A program made the position numbers and the translations under genes. A DNA stretch of 64,000 nt from Chryseobacterium sp. LAM-KRS1 (GTDB taxonomy: Bacteria; Bacteroidota; Bacteroidia; Flavobacteriales; Weeksellaceae): contig NZ_JAAOIZ010000007.1 of NCBI RefSeq assembly GCF_013184525.1, positions 186,001 through 250,000 of the forward strand. Direction: 5' to 3'. Positions within the stretch are counted from its first letter, which is position 1; the number at the start of each line of letters is the position of its first letter. The notes beneath the pieces are model-generated. The model saw only the letters and a list, made by a program, of their open reading frames with translations, did not search any database and had not been told where the DNA came from. Positions 1 to 9,237 of the stretch are shown in pieces.

Positions 1-267
1 AGAAACTTTTTTTAGTCTCTTTTATGTTAATTTTTCCTAATTGCCGATTATGATGTAACAACTTTAGAACTTAAGTTGTCTAAATAATTGAAACAATCTT
101 AATCTGTAAAATTTTTAATTTAAAATTTATATCCTGAAAATCAACAAGTTAATAATAAGTCAAAAACATTTTAAGTACTTTGTATTGCATAATACTAAAT
201 TTATTATATATCTTTGTAATGTTAAATAATAACAAATACAAGCTATTAACAAACTAAAAATAAAATC
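1..267. other. AT-rich intergenic region at the window edge
   Basis: No credible reading frame is visible. The stretch is very AT-rich and leads into the first outer-membrane receptor gene; its right half carries the likely promoter of that gene. What lies to the left of the window is unknown. Confidence 0.7.
185..216 (+). promoter_or_regulatory. Predicted Bacteroidetes-type promoter of the tandem receptor genes
   Basis: TATCTTTG at 209-216 fits the TAnnTTTG -7 element of Bacteroidetes sigma-ABfr promoters, with TTG at 185-187 (21-base spacer) as a possible -33 element. The start codon is about 50 bases downstream. The match is by eye only. Confidence 0.4.
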
Positions 268-2523
268 ATGAAAACGCCACTTCTCATTTCAGCTTTATTT
301 TTCAGCGGATTTATTTTTGCCCAACAAAAATCTGATACTTTAAAAACTAAAAATATAGAGGGTATAACTTTAAAGAAACAGGTCTTTAGAAAACAAAGCG
401 ACCGTTTTATTTATGATGTTGCATCATCCCCTATTGCGAAAGGAACCAACTCTTTCAATCTGCTAAAACAAACTCCTATGGTTTCCAGCATTGACGGAAA
501 ATCATTAAAAATTATGGGAAAGTCAGAAGTTGTTATCTACATCAATAATAAAAAGACCAACATGGATTCTGAATCATTAATTGAAATGCTAAAAAATACG
601 CCTTCAGAGGATATTCAGAAAATTGAGGTAATTACAGTCCCTGGCAGTGAATTTCAGGTTGAATCCAACGAGGGAGTTATCAATATTGTGATGAAAAAGA
701 AGAGGAATAATGGTTATAATGGAACTTTGAAAATGCAAAATGAACAAAGTTATTATAACAATCCTTCAGCCGGAGTTTCTTTTAATTTCAGACAGAATAA
801 ATTTGCTGTAAACTCCAATTTCAATACAGGAAGCTGGACAGAAAGAGAAAAATACAGATTATCTAACGGAGATTCTACATTTAAAAATGAATCTTTTGGT
901 TTTAATGATGATCCAAATAAAAATTTTGGCGGAAGCGTAAATATTGATTATGAAATCGATAAAAAACAGAACCTCAGCTTCACTTATAATATGAGGTACA
1001 ACAAGAGCTTTAACTCAATCTTAGATATCACAAATATTCAGAACGGAGTTTTAAAAAACAGAACCGTAAATGATGAAGACGCACAAAGAAGAAACCATTC
1101 TTTCAATTTAAATTATGAAATAAAAACGGATACATTAGGTAGTAAACTGACTTCCAATATTTCATATTTGTGGTTTAACAGGGATAAATACAGTATTAAC
1201 GAAACCTTCCCATTTGTAACTGACAAGGATAACAAATATGGAGCGTTTAAACAATGGGTTCCCCAAATCATCAATAATTATGCTGCTAATATCGACTACC
1301 TTAAAAAAACAAAATCTGGAGATTCATGGTTGATGGGAGTAAGCTATAACAATACGAAAACAGATAATGATACAAGACAGGATATCTATACTGCTAATGG
1401 TTTTGTAAATGACTACGATCAAACAAATTATTTTATTTACAAGGAAAACATCTTAGGAGCATATATCACTTATGAAAGGAAATTAAACGAAAAATTGTCC
1501 AGTAAAATAGGAACCCGTTATGAAATGACTAAAAGCAGCGGAGAGATTCTGGGAAAAACCAGCTTCGACAGAAATTATAACAACCTGTTGCCGTATGTTA
1601 ATATCAACTATGCAATTAATGCAGATAATAACATAAGCTACACTTTCTCAAGCCGGATCAGAAGACCAAGATTCTGGGAACTGAATCCATCAAGAACTTA
1701 CTTTACACCGGATAATTATACTCAGAATAATCCTTTTGTATTAGCTTCTAAACATTACAATCAGGAAATTAACTATATGTTTAAGAATGCATTTTACGCA
1801 AATTTAAGCTTTAACTATGTAGAGGATGCTTCGAATCAGGTGCCATTACAAGGAACAGTCACCAAACCGGAAAAGGACAAAAATGGTCAGATCATTCTGG
1901 ATGAAAATGGAAATCCTAAAATGGTTACGACTAAATTCCTAAGATATATCAGAACGAATTATGGAAATAACAAACAGCTGGGTCTCACTCTGGGAATGAA
2001 TAAATCATGGATCAAAGAAATCTGGACAACCAATTACTCTGTCAATTTAGCTTATGTAATGTATTCAGGGACAGTAAGTGAAGATCCAACATCTGTTCAA
2101 ATACCAGGACAAACAGAAGTTCTTGCCCCGTATATCGTTGATGTGAAAAATTTCAATTTTTCAGCACAGTTTAATAATACCATCCGCTTATCTGCCAAAA
2201 AAGACTGGTTCCTGGGAATCAATTATTTCTTTGCAAGCAAAAGTAAAATGGAAATCGGAGAAATGGGTATCAGACAAAGTCTCGACCTGAGTGTCAAAAA
2301 GATCATGGGTAACTGGACTTTTGTAGCAGAATTATATGATGTGTTTAACCAAAACTTCAATAAAATCAATGGTGTCCAGCCTAATGGCAGCTATAATAAT
2401 GTGACCAATTTTGGTTATCCAAGAATATTGAATATCGGGGTCACTTATAACTTCGGAAACCAGAAACTGCAAAAAGCAAGGGAAATAAAATCAGCAAATG
2501 ATGCTGTAAAATCAAGAACTTAA
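268..2523 (+). CDS. Outer-membrane beta-barrel receptor (TonB-dependent receptor-like), copy 1
   Basis: A 751-residue protein with a signal peptide (residues 1-18, cleavage after FIFA). It lacks the usual N-terminal carboxypeptidase-like regulatory domain: after about 30 residues it enters a plug-like domain (FNLLKQTPMV near 65, VITVPGSEFQVE near 120, VINIVMKKK near 136), then a long Tyr/Asn-rich beta-barrel with R-R-P-R-FWELNP near 465. This is the arrangement of the outer-membrane beta-barrel family (PF14905 type), whose members take up or bind unknown ligands. The last barrel strand (VTYNFGN) is followed by a charged tail of about 20 residues. The next gene is a close paralog in tandem, 68 bases downstream, so the two are probably co-transcribed. 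The substrate cannot be told from the sequence. Confidence 0.85.
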   Translation: MKTPLLISALFFSGFIFAQQKSDTLKTKNIEGITLKKQVFRKQSDRFIYDVASSPIAKGTNSFNLLKQTPMVSSIDGKSLKIMGKSEVVIYINNKKTNMDSESLIEMLKNTPSEDIQKIEVITVPGSEFQVESNEGVINIVMKKKRNNGYNGTLKMQNEQSYYNNPSAGVSFNFRQNKFAVNSNFNTGSWTEREKYRLSNGDSTFKNESFGFNDDPNKNFGGSVNIDYEIDKKQNLSFTYNMRYNKSFNSILDITNIQNGVLKNRTVNDEDAQRRNHSFNLNYEIKTDTLGSKLTSNISYLWFNRDKYSINETFPFVTDKDNKYGAFKQWVPQIINNYAANIDYLKKTKSGDSWLMGVSYNNTKTDNDTRQDIYTANGFVNDYDQTNYFIYKENILGAYITYERKLNEKLSSKIGTRYEMTKSSGEILGKTSFDRNYNNLLPYVNINYAINADNNISYTFSSRIRRPRFWELNPSRTYFTPDNYTQNNPFVLASKHYNQEINYMFKNAFYANLSFNYVEDASNQVPLQGTVTKPEKDKNGQIILDENGNPKMVTTKFLRYIRTNYGNNKQLGLTLGMNKSWIKEIWTTNYSVNLAYVMYSGTVSEDPTSVQIPGQTEVLAPYIVDVKNFNFSAQFNNTIRLSAKKDWFLGINYFFASKSKMEIGEMGIRQSLDLSVKKIMGNWTFVAELYDVFNQNFNKINGVQPNGSYNNVTNFGYPRILNIGVTYNFGNQKLQKAREIKSANDAVKSRT

Positions 2524-2591
2524 TTAACTAACCTATTACAGCTTTAGATCAAATACATAAGAGTCCAAAGCTCCACAAAAAAATAAATTTC

Positions 2592-4895
2592 ATGAAAACG
2601 CCACTACTCATCGCAGCCTTATTTTTCAGCGGATTAGCACTCGCCCAGGAAAAAAAATCAGATTCGGTAAAAACCAAAAATATCGAAGGAGTTACTCTAA
2701 CAAAACAGATTTTTAAAAAGCAGAGCGACCGCTTTGTATATGATGTAGCTGCTTCACCAGTTGCTAAAGGAAATACAACATTTGATCTTTTGAAGCAAAC
2801 ACCACTGCTATCAACTACAGATGATAAAACATTAAAAATAGCAGGAAAGAATAATGTACTGATCTATATCAACGGACGAAAAACCAATATGGACTCTGAG
2901 TCTCTAGTGCAGTTCCTTAAAAATACTCCTGCAGAAAATATCCAGAAAATTGAAGTCATTACAGTTCCCGGAAGTGAATACCAGGTGGAATCCTCTGATG
3001 GAATCATCAATATCGTTTTAAAGAAAAAAATGAGCGACGGATTGAATGGGAATATGAGAATGTCCAATAGCCAAAATAAATACAATGCAAGTTCGGCCAG
3101 TTTTTCTGCTAATTACAGAAAAGATAAATTAGGAATCAGTGCTAATCTCAACGGGGGAGAAAATATTCAACCTCAATCTTATATTCTGCGAAATGGTACA
3201 GATCAGCTAAAAAATGAATCGGTAGGAGATATTGATGATCCAAATAAAAATATTGGTGGCTATCTGAATATTGATTATCAACTGACCGAAAAAAGTAATC
3301 TGGCATTATCATGGAATTCCTGGGCTAACAGAAGTTACAACTCCACGATCGATTTATTTAATACCTTAACGCAGCCAAACTCGTTGGGTGTGGTAGAAAC
3401 AACGCATACATGGACTAAAAACAGAGAAGATTCCAGAAACTACAATAACTCTGTGAATTTAAACTATGAGCTAAAACTGGACTCCCTTGGAAGTAAATTT
3501 AATGCAAATGCTGCATATCTTATTTACAAAAGGTTTCAGTTTTCAAAAAATAACACCATGATTCCGGATGAAAATGGTAACGGTTATTCCAGACCAGGAA
3601 AAACAATCACACAAAATACTCCGCAGGTCATTAAGAATTTTTCAGGTACAGTAGATTATATTCAGAAATTTAAGAACGACTTTACCCTCTCTTTAGGTGG
3701 AAATTTCAATAAAACCAAAACTGATAATGATACAAAGAACTTTACATATCAGTTTATAGATAAGGATGGTAATTATAACAATAATCCACAGCCAGCACCG
3801 GATTTCAACCATTTTATATATGATGAAAATATCTATGGAGTGTATCTCACTCTTGAAAAAAAGTTTTCAGATAAATTTTCAGGAAAGGTGGGTGCCCGAT
3901 ATGAAATTACAAACAGCCTGGGAACAGCGGATAGTCCTACCAATATAATTGAAAGCCAAAAACATCAGAGAATTGAGAGAAATTATAATAATTTCCTGCC
4001 GTACCTCAGCTTCAATTATGCTATCAATGATAAGAATAATATTTCCTATTCATTTTCAAGCAGAATGAGAAGACCAAGCTTCTGGGAATTAAACCCGATA
4101 AGAAATTACATTACAGAGTTTAACTACACACAAAACAATCCCTTTGTAAAAGCTTCATCAACATACAATCAGGAATTGACCTACATGTATAAAAACTCTT
4201 ATTTCCTGATTTTAAACCACTCTTATTTTAAAGATCAGATCACACAGGTTCCATTACAAGGCTTTATAAAATCTGCGGATGGAAAAATAGGCACTCAAAA
4301 TGTACTGCGTTACATCAGAACAAATTTTGGAGACAAGCAGGAAATGTCTGCCATGGTAGGAATTCAGAAAAATTTCTTTAAACAATACTTGACCCTGAAT
4401 TTTAATGCCGGTGTTCAGCACAATATCAACAATGGTTCTTTGGCTGAAGATCCAACTACAGGAGACACTTTTGTTGATAAGGACGGAAAGCCATTGGTTT
4501 ATACTAATACTGTAAAATCGACAAGCATTGTAATCACGAGTAATAACACCATTCGTCTAGATAAGAAAAAAACCTGGTTTTTAGGAGTTAATTATTTCTT
4601 TATTGACAAACAACAAATAGAGCTTGGAATGCTGAAAAACCTGATGAGTCTTGATTTAAGTATAAAGAAAAACTGGAACGACTGGACCTTTGCTCTTAAT
4701 GTGAATGATGTTCTAAGAACCAATATCGTAGAAATAGAAGATTATCAGCCAAACGGAAATTACAATTACATCAGAAACGATCAGTACAGAAGAGGAATGA
4801 CTTTAAGCATCACTTACAATTTCGGAAATCAAAAAATAAAAAAGGTAAGGGATATTGAAAGCGCCTCAGATGATATTAAAAACAGAACCCGATAA
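2592..4895 (+). CDS. Outer-membrane beta-barrel receptor (TonB-dependent receptor-like), copy 2
   Basis: A 767-residue paralog of the preceding gene. The first 15 or so codons are nearly identical (MKTPLLI-ALFFSG), and the plug (DLLKQTPLL, VITVPGSEYQVE) and barrel motifs (SSRMRRPSFWELNP, YTQNNPFVKAS, VLRYIRTNFG) align throughout. Loops differ most, as expected if the two copies bind different ligands. It has a signal peptide ending at LALA (residues 1-18) and the same charged C-terminal tail. It is followed by a rho-independent terminator at 4929-4958, so the pair forms one predicted transcription unit. Confidence 0.85.
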   Translation: MKTPLLIAALFFSGLALAQEKKSDSVKTKNIEGVTLTKQIFKKQSDRFVYDVAASPVAKGNTTFDLLKQTPLLSTTDDKTLKIAGKNNVLIYINGRKTNMDSESLVQFLKNTPAENIQKIEVITVPGSEYQVESSDGIINIVLKKKMSDGLNGNMRMSNSQNKYNASSASFSANYRKDKLGISANLNGGENIQPQSYILRNGTDQLKNESVGDIDDPNKNIGGYLNIDYQLTEKSNLALSWNSWANRSYNSTIDLFNTLTQPNSLGVVETTHTWTKNREDSRNYNNSVNLNYELKLDSLGSKFNANAAYLIYKRFQFSKNNTMIPDENGNGYSRPGKTITQNTPQVIKNFSGTVDYIQKFKNDFTLSLGGNFNKTKTDNDTKNFTYQFIDKDGNYNNNPQPAPDFNHFIYDENIYGVYLTLEKKFSDKFSGKVGARYEITNSLGTADSPTNIIESQKHQRIERNYNNFLPYLSFNYAINDKNNISYSFSSRMRRPSFWELNPIRNYITEFNYTQNNPFVKASSTYNQELTYMYKNSYFLILNHSYFKDQITQVPLQGFIKSADGKIGTQNVLRYIRTNFGDKQEMSAMVGIQKNFFKQYLTLNFNAGVQHNINNGSLAEDPTTGDTFVDKDGKPLVYTNTVKSTSIVITSNNTIRLDKKKTWFLGVNYFFIDKQQIELGMLKNLMSLDLSIKKNWNDWTFALNVNDVLRTNIVEIEDYQPNGNYNYIRNDQYRRGMTLSITYNFGNQKIKKVRDIESASDDIKNRTR

Positions 4896-4928
4896 AAACA
4901 TTCATTCTTCATATCAATTATTTTTGCC

Positions 4929-4958
4929 AAACTCACTGATTTCTCAGTGAGTTTTTTA
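4929..4958 (+). terminator. Rho-independent terminator after the receptor pair
   Basis: Arms AAACTCACTGA (4929-4939) and TCAGTGAGTTT (4944-4954) pair perfectly around a 4-base loop and run into T residues. Confidence 0.85.
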
Positions 4959-4969
4959 TCTTAGAGCAT

Positions 4970-5821
4970 ATGAAAAATCTGATATCCTTTTGTAGTTTAT
5001 TATTAATCCTGTGTAGCATAAGTTGCAAAAAGAAGACAGTCAGTCTTGGTAATAAGATATGTTTTAAAAGTGAGGAAAATATTTCCTACGGTGAGAGTCC
5101 GGACCAAAAAATGGATTTATATTTCCCACCTCATTACAATTCAAAAACTGATGTCTTTTTAATTATACATGGTGGAGGCTGGCGTAGTGGAAATAAATCT
5201 CAATTAACATTCTTTACTCTATCCCTGATGCAAAAGTTCCCGAATTCCATTTTCGTTAATATGAACTACAGATTAGCTTCAGTTTCACAGTTTGGAATTC
5301 CGAATCAAACCAATGATATTGATAGTGTTTTATCCCATTTGGAAAAAACACTTAAATACAAACCACGTTTTATTCTTCTTGGAAATAGTGCAGGAGCTCA
5401 TTTATCAATGATATATGCTTATAAATTTAATAAAAACAAGAGGATAAAAGCAGTTATTAACATTGTAGGCCCTACAGACCTGGCAGATGCAGGTTTTAAA
5501 GGGTATTTTGATTACTCATTTGTTGAAAAGCATCTGATTGATACAAAAGTGATCCCTTCTGGTATCTCAACAGTACAGTTTGCGAGCCCCGTTAGCTGGA
5601 TTACAAGAACCTCAGCTCCTACTTTATCTTATTACGGAAAGAATGATCAGGTTATCCCCGTATCTCAAAAAAAAATTCTTGATTCTGTTTTAAATAAGAA
5701 TAATATTTTTCACGAATCTTTTGAATTTAATGGCGGACACCTTGATTGGGATAAAGAATATAACAGTACTTTTCTTATTACAAAGATTGATCAATTTTTA
5801 AAGCAAGCTGATAAAAAATAA
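4970..5821 (+). CDS. Alpha/beta-hydrolase lipoprotein (esterase/feruloyl-esterase-like)
   Basis: A 283-residue protein with a lipoprotein signal (hydrophobic stretch then SISCK, lipidated Cys near residue 19). It shows the alpha/beta-hydrolase hallmarks of the carboxylesterase/BD-FAE group: oxyanion motif HGGGW near residue 67, nucleophile elbow GNSAG near 138, an acid in YYGKNDQVIP and the catalytic His in GGHLDW near 257. It probably hydrolyses an ester in the periplasm or at the cell surface; the substrate is unknown. Its ATG lies only 12 bases after the T-run of the upstream terminator, leaving little room for its own promoter. It ends inside a bidirectional terminator shared with the convergent GH43 gene. 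Confidence 0.8.
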   Translation: MKNLISFCSLLLILCSISCKKKTVSLGNKICFKSEENISYGESPDQKMDLYFPPHYNSKTDVFLIIHGGGWRSGNKSQLTFFTLSLMQKFPNSIFVNMNYRLASVSQFGIPNQTNDIDSVLSHLEKTLKYKPRFILLGNSAGAHLSMIYAYKFNKNKRIKAVINIVGPTDLADAGFKGYFDYSFVEKHLIDTKVIPSGISTVQFASPVSWITRTSAPTLSYYGKNDQVIPVSQKKILDSVLNKNNIFHESFEFNGGHLDWDKEYNSTFLITKIDQFLKQADKK

Positions 5822-5850
5822 GCGCTTTGAAAAATCCAAAGCGCTTATTT
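5816..5850. terminator. Bidirectional terminator between convergent genes
   Basis: A 14-base-pair perfect stem (arms 5816-5829 and 5837-5850, core AAGCGCTTTG) with a 7-base loop has A-rich and T-rich flanks on both strands. It serves the esterase on the plus strand and the GH43 protein on the minus strand. Confidence 0.85.
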
Positions 5851-5851
5851 T

Positions 5852-7612
5852 TTATTCTGATTTCATTACTTCTGTTCTTTCCGAGATTCCATTAGCGTTG
5901 AAAGCTTCTATCTGAAAATAATACGCATCCGTTCTGTCTGCTCCAGTAAAGAAATACTCATTCTTTCCATATACCATGATGCTTCCGTATAATTTATCCG
6001 GCGACTTACCCCAATATATTACATACCCATCGGCATCCTGGTTTTGCTGCCATTTCATCCAGATACTTCTTCTTTCTCCATATTTCTTTGCATCAGCACG
6101 CAAAGGAACAAAGTTCTGAACTTTTGGAGGTTTTTGTCCCGCTCCTTTTCCAAATACCCTGAAACCACTCAATGCAAATTTTCCGGTAGGCATTTTAAGG
6201 TTTTCCATTTTAAGGAATCTTGCTTTTGCCGGTTTTTCCAGCTCCACATAATCGTGAGGAACATCCTTTGTGTTTTTACTTTTATCCACAATAACAGTCC
6301 ATTTTTTCCCATCATTGGATCCATAGATTTTGTATTGATGCATTTTCCCTAAAGTCTTCCCTAAGAATTCCACGTCCTGATCAGCATAATTGATCTGAAT
6401 TGCATTGATCGTGGAAACTTCGCCAAGATCCGTCTGAAACCACTCACCAGAATTACCTGTTTTAGCACTCCAATAGGTCTTTATATCTTCATCAACAGCG
6501 TAGTTTGAATGATATCCTCCTAAGGTCGAAGAAACCTGGACAGGCTTATTATAATTTAACAGCATCCATCCTGCAAAAAGACCTTTGGAGAAATCTTTTC
6601 CCTGAGCATATTGTGGAAGATAAGTAGGGTAATCTCCATAGGATGTATTACAATACATTACATCATCTTTATCGAAACCTGCAGGCCAGATCCCCAGTCT
6701 TCTCTCAAAATTATTTTTTGTGGAAATAAAAATTGTTGAAACATGCCACCAGTTTTTATAATTGTCTTCGAAGGTTGCTCCATGTCCGGCACCTCTTGCA
6801 AAACCACCTGGTTTGTATGAAAAGGGATTATGCTGTTGATATTCGAAACCTTCTAAAGGGTTTTTACTCACATACACTCCATCAGAATATCCACTGAATT
6901 CAGTAGCGGGAGCTCCGTACTGCATATAATATTTGTTATTATGTTTCGTCATCCATGCACCCTCAACAAAAGGCTGTAAAAATACGTTATCATTATATTC
7001 TCCAAAACGTTCCCAGCCATGATCCTCCGGCTTTAGTCTCAATATAGGTTTTACAAACCCTTCAGATTGTAATGTCTTTACTTTTACTTCTGTTCCAAGC
7101 AAGGGCCATTCATTACTTGAACCCCAATACAGGTAGAGTTTATTTTTGTCTTCATCATAATGAAAGGCAGGATCCCAGGCTCCGACTTTTAAAGTATCTA
7201 CAGCAATTTTCCAATCATCTTTCGTGGGATTTGTACTTTTCCATATCGGAAAGTCCTGCTCCCAGGTCGAGCCGAAAACATATAAAGTATCTTTCATGGC
7301 CCAAACTGCAGGTGCGTTTAGATCATGAATGTATTTCTTATCCCGTAAAAATTTTCTTTGTACAAATTTCCAGTCAAGCATATCATCACTATACCAATAA
7401 CCTTCCTGGTTTGTGGAAAACAAAAAAAGTTTGTTTTTAAAGTTCACGATAACCGGATCAGCAGTCGCCCGGTGTTTTCCCTGTTGGGAAAAAGATTCAA
7501 AAGGCGTATATCCGTAGTCGATATTAATGGGATTACAAAATGTTTTTTGCTGGGCTTTCAGACTTCCTCCCAACAAAACAAGCATCATAAAAAAGTACTT
7601 CTGCATCTTCAT
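5852..7612 (-). CDS. Secreted GH43-like glycosidase with discoidin and fibronectin III-like domains
   Basis: A 586-residue protein with a signal peptide ending at SLKA. Residues about 25-340 look like a five-bladed GH43 propeller: TADPVI (base Asp), GAWDPAFH (second Asp) and FVEGAWMTK (acid Glu). Residues about 365-480 form an F5/8 type C (discoidin) domain (WFQTDLG, YGSNDGKKWTV, ARFLKM), and about 490-580 a fibronectin III-like domain. GH43-family enzymes mostly act on arabinan, xylan or galactan; the extra domains suggest binding to an insoluble or cell-surface glycan. The gene stands alone, with no SusC/SusD pair nearby. A TAAATTTG -7 element lies shortly upstream of the start. Confidence 0.8.
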   Translation of the reverse strand: MKMQKYFFMMLVLLGGSLKAQQKTFCNPINIDYGYTPFESFSQQGKHRATADPVIVNFKNKLFLFSTNQEGYWYSDDMLDWKFVQRKFLRDKKYIHDLNAPAVWAMKDTLYVFGSTWEQDFPIWKSTNPTKDDWKIAVDTLKVGAWDPAFHYDEDKNKLYLYWGSSNEWPLLGTEVKVKTLQSEGFVKPILRLKPEDHGWERFGEYNDNVFLQPFVEGAWMTKHNNKYYMQYGAPATEFSGYSDGVYVSKNPLEGFEYQQHNPFSYKPGGFARGAGHGATFEDNYKNWWHVSTIFISTKNNFERRLGIWPAGFDKDDVMYCNTSYGDYPTYLPQYAQGKDFSKGLFAGWMLLNYNKPVQVSSTLGGYHSNYAVDEDIKTYWSAKTGNSGEWFQTDLGEVSTINAIQINYADQDVEFLGKTLGKMHQYKIYGSNDGKKWTVIVDKSKNTKDVPHDYVELEKPAKARFLKMENLKMPTGKFALSGFRVFGKGAGQKPPKVQNFVPLRADAKKYGERRSIWMKWQQNQDADGYVIYWGKSPDKLYGSIMVYGKNEYFFTGADRTDAYYFQIEAFNANGISERTEVMKSE

Positions 7613-7764
7613 AATTTTTATGTAAGATCCAAATTTACTTAACTTTTTTCGGTTTACTTATAAATTAAAAGTATCAATATCTTCAAGTCTACTCATTTTT
7701 AAATAAAATCTTCCGGCATAGAAATCAGGCCGGAAGATAATATGTAATATTTTTTTGGTTTATT

Positions 7765-8694
7765 TTATATTGTTTTTTTGGGTAAAAAAACTTCCGCCAG
7801 CATACAACGTGCACTTCCACCACCATTTACTTCTATTGTATTTAGATCTGAATAGATAATTTCACAATATTTTTCAATGGCTGATACTTGATCTGATGTT
7901 AAAGATTCATATGCAGTCTGGCTCATTACTAGAAATTTCTGACCCTCCTTATTCTGGACCTGAAGCATATTCCCCGCAAATTGCTGCATCTGTTCTTCTG
8001 AAATCTCAATAATTTCTTTTCCTGAATTTTTGATGGTTTCAATAACTTTACTTCTTTCAAGCTCGCTATCTATACAGTCCAGGCAAATGACAACAAATTT
8101 GTCAGCTACACACATCATAACATTGGTATGGTAGATAGGAAGTCTCTCTGAGCCTACGGTCTGAAAAGAATGAAAAACAATAGGCTCGAAACCATATTTT
8201 TCGCAAAAATCTCTGAATAATTTTTCATCCAATCTTAAAGAAACAGAACCATAAGCGATTTTATTGTCATGGTCAAAGATCATGCTTCCGGTTCCCTCTA
8301 AAAAGTGTCCCTGGATTTCAGGAAGTGACCAATCATCTACTTCCGTTATTTCAAAACCTTTACCTTTTATTGTTTCCAGGATATCTTCTCTTCTTTCAAC
8401 TCTTCTGTTTGAAGCAAACATAGGGTATAAAACTACTTTACCATCATTATGGAAGCTTACCCAGTTATTCGGAAAAATAGAATCCGGAGTATGAGGGTCT
8501 GGGGTATCTTTAATTGTAATCACATTGATCCCTTTATTTCTTAACTTTTCAACAAAAACATTGAATTCGCTTAAAGCTTTAGCCTGAACATCCGAATCTT
8601 TCTGTTCAACTTGAAAGTAATTATTTTCTGCGGTCTCCGCATTATAACCGAAAGCAATCGGTTCAATCATTAATACTGTATCTGTAGTTTGCAT
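7765..8694 (-). CDS. ctlX: CtlX-like citrulline/arginine hydrolase (arginine-deiminase superfamily)
   Basis: A 309-residue protein of the guanidino-group-modifying superfamily. Visible features: the PDSIFPNNWVSFH motif near residue 72 (binding/catalytic acid region), LEGTGSMIFD near 130, HTNVMMC near 190 (catalytic His), and GGGSARCMLAEVF at the C-terminus with the nucleophile Cys. This layout matches CtlX, the citrulline-utilisation hydrolase of Flavobacteriia. It is cytoplasmic with no signal peptide. Two genes upstream on the same strand is a second enzyme of the superfamily, which suggests a role in arginine/citrulline breakdown. The CtlX name rests on recalled motif resemblance. Confidence 0.75.
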   Translation of the reverse strand: MQTTDTVLMIEPIAFGYNAETAENNYFQVEQKDSDVQAKALSEFNVFVEKLRNKGINVITIKDTPDPHTPDSIFPNNWVSFHNDGKVVLYPMFASNRRVERREDILETIKGKGFEITEVDDWSLPEIQGHFLEGTGSMIFDHDNKIAYGSVSLRLDEKLFRDFCEKYGFEPIVFHSFQTVGSERLPIYHTNVMMCVADKFVVICLDCIDSELERSKVIETIKNSGKEIIEISEEQMQQFAGNMLQVQNKEGQKFLVMSQTAYESLTSDQVSAIEKYCEIIYSDLNTIEVNGGGSARCMLAEVFLPKKTI

Positions 8695-8720
8695 TTATTT
8701 TTATGTTTGAGAATATTAGG

Positions 8721-9217
8721 GTTTGAGAGTATGAGAGTCTTAATCTGTTTAAAATTAGAAATTACCATCTTCATGATTAAAAGATGAAAATGAACACCAT
8801 TTTTCAGATTGATTTATCATACTAACCAACATCCCAATTATTTGATTATACTGATTATTTAAATTATTGAATTGCTCTTCATTAATATATTTACACGCTA
8901 AGGAAAATTGTAACCAAGTCTGAGTCTCTCTTGCTTCACCTTCTGAGTCTGTAAGTTTTGCGATAAAAGACTTTTCATATTTCCTTTTTCCCCATGCCTC
9001 ACTAATATTAGCTGAGACCGATCTGGACGACCTTCTGATTTGATCTGTAAGAGAATAAAGTTCTTCTTTCGGAAAAGATTTTGAAAGTTCATAAACCGCC
9101 ATGGCCATTTCAAAAGACTTTTGAAAAACTCTTAAATCCTGATGAAACTTAACTATTGACATAATTTAAATTTTATTCATAAGAAAATGACACCCTCAAA
9201 ACCTCCTACTCTCAAAC
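8721..9217. repeat. Inverted repeat framing the four-helix-bundle gene
   Basis: GTTTGAGAGTA at 8721-8731 recurs as its perfect reverse complement at 9207-9217. The pair brackets the four-helix-bundle gene and little else. Flanking bases contain further TTTGAGA/TGAGAGT copies, including GTTTGAGAATATTAGG just to the left. This is suggestive of a small inserted cassette, not proof of one. Confidence 0.55.
8755..9162 (-). CDS. Four-helix-bundle protein (S23 / 23S rRNA intervening-sequence-like)
   Basis: A 135-residue, mostly helical protein. Motifs typical of the family are visible: LRVFQKSFEMAMAVYELSKSFPKEELYSL, then DQIRRSSRSVSANISEAWGKR and a final helix pair around YNQIIGMLVSMINQ. The fold is that of diversity-element Avd and the S23 proteins first found inside 23S rRNA intervening sequences; in Bacteroidetes these genes are commonly scattered between ordinary genes and their role is unknown. 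Here it sits between two arginine-deiminase-superfamily genes, on the same strand, and is enclosed by an 11-base inverted repeat. No rRNA or reverse transcriptase is near. Confidence 0.8.
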   Translation of the reverse strand: MSIVKFHQDLRVFQKSFEMAMAVYELSKSFPKEELYSLTDQIRRSSRSVSANISEAWGKRKYEKSFIAKLTDSEGEARETQTWLQFSLACKYINEEQFNNLNNQYNQIIGMLVSMINQSEKWCSFSSFNHEDGNF

Positions 9218-9237
9218 TCTTTCACACTCTTACTTTA

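Noticed and set aside
5852..7612. Polysaccharide utilisation locus around the GH43-like gene
   Set aside because: No SusC/SusD pair or sugar regulator is adjacent; the receptors at 0-5 kb are on the other strand behind a terminator.
8898..9113. 71-codon frame inside the S23-like gene
   Set aside because: Same-strand alternative frame; the 135-aa frame has the family motifs.
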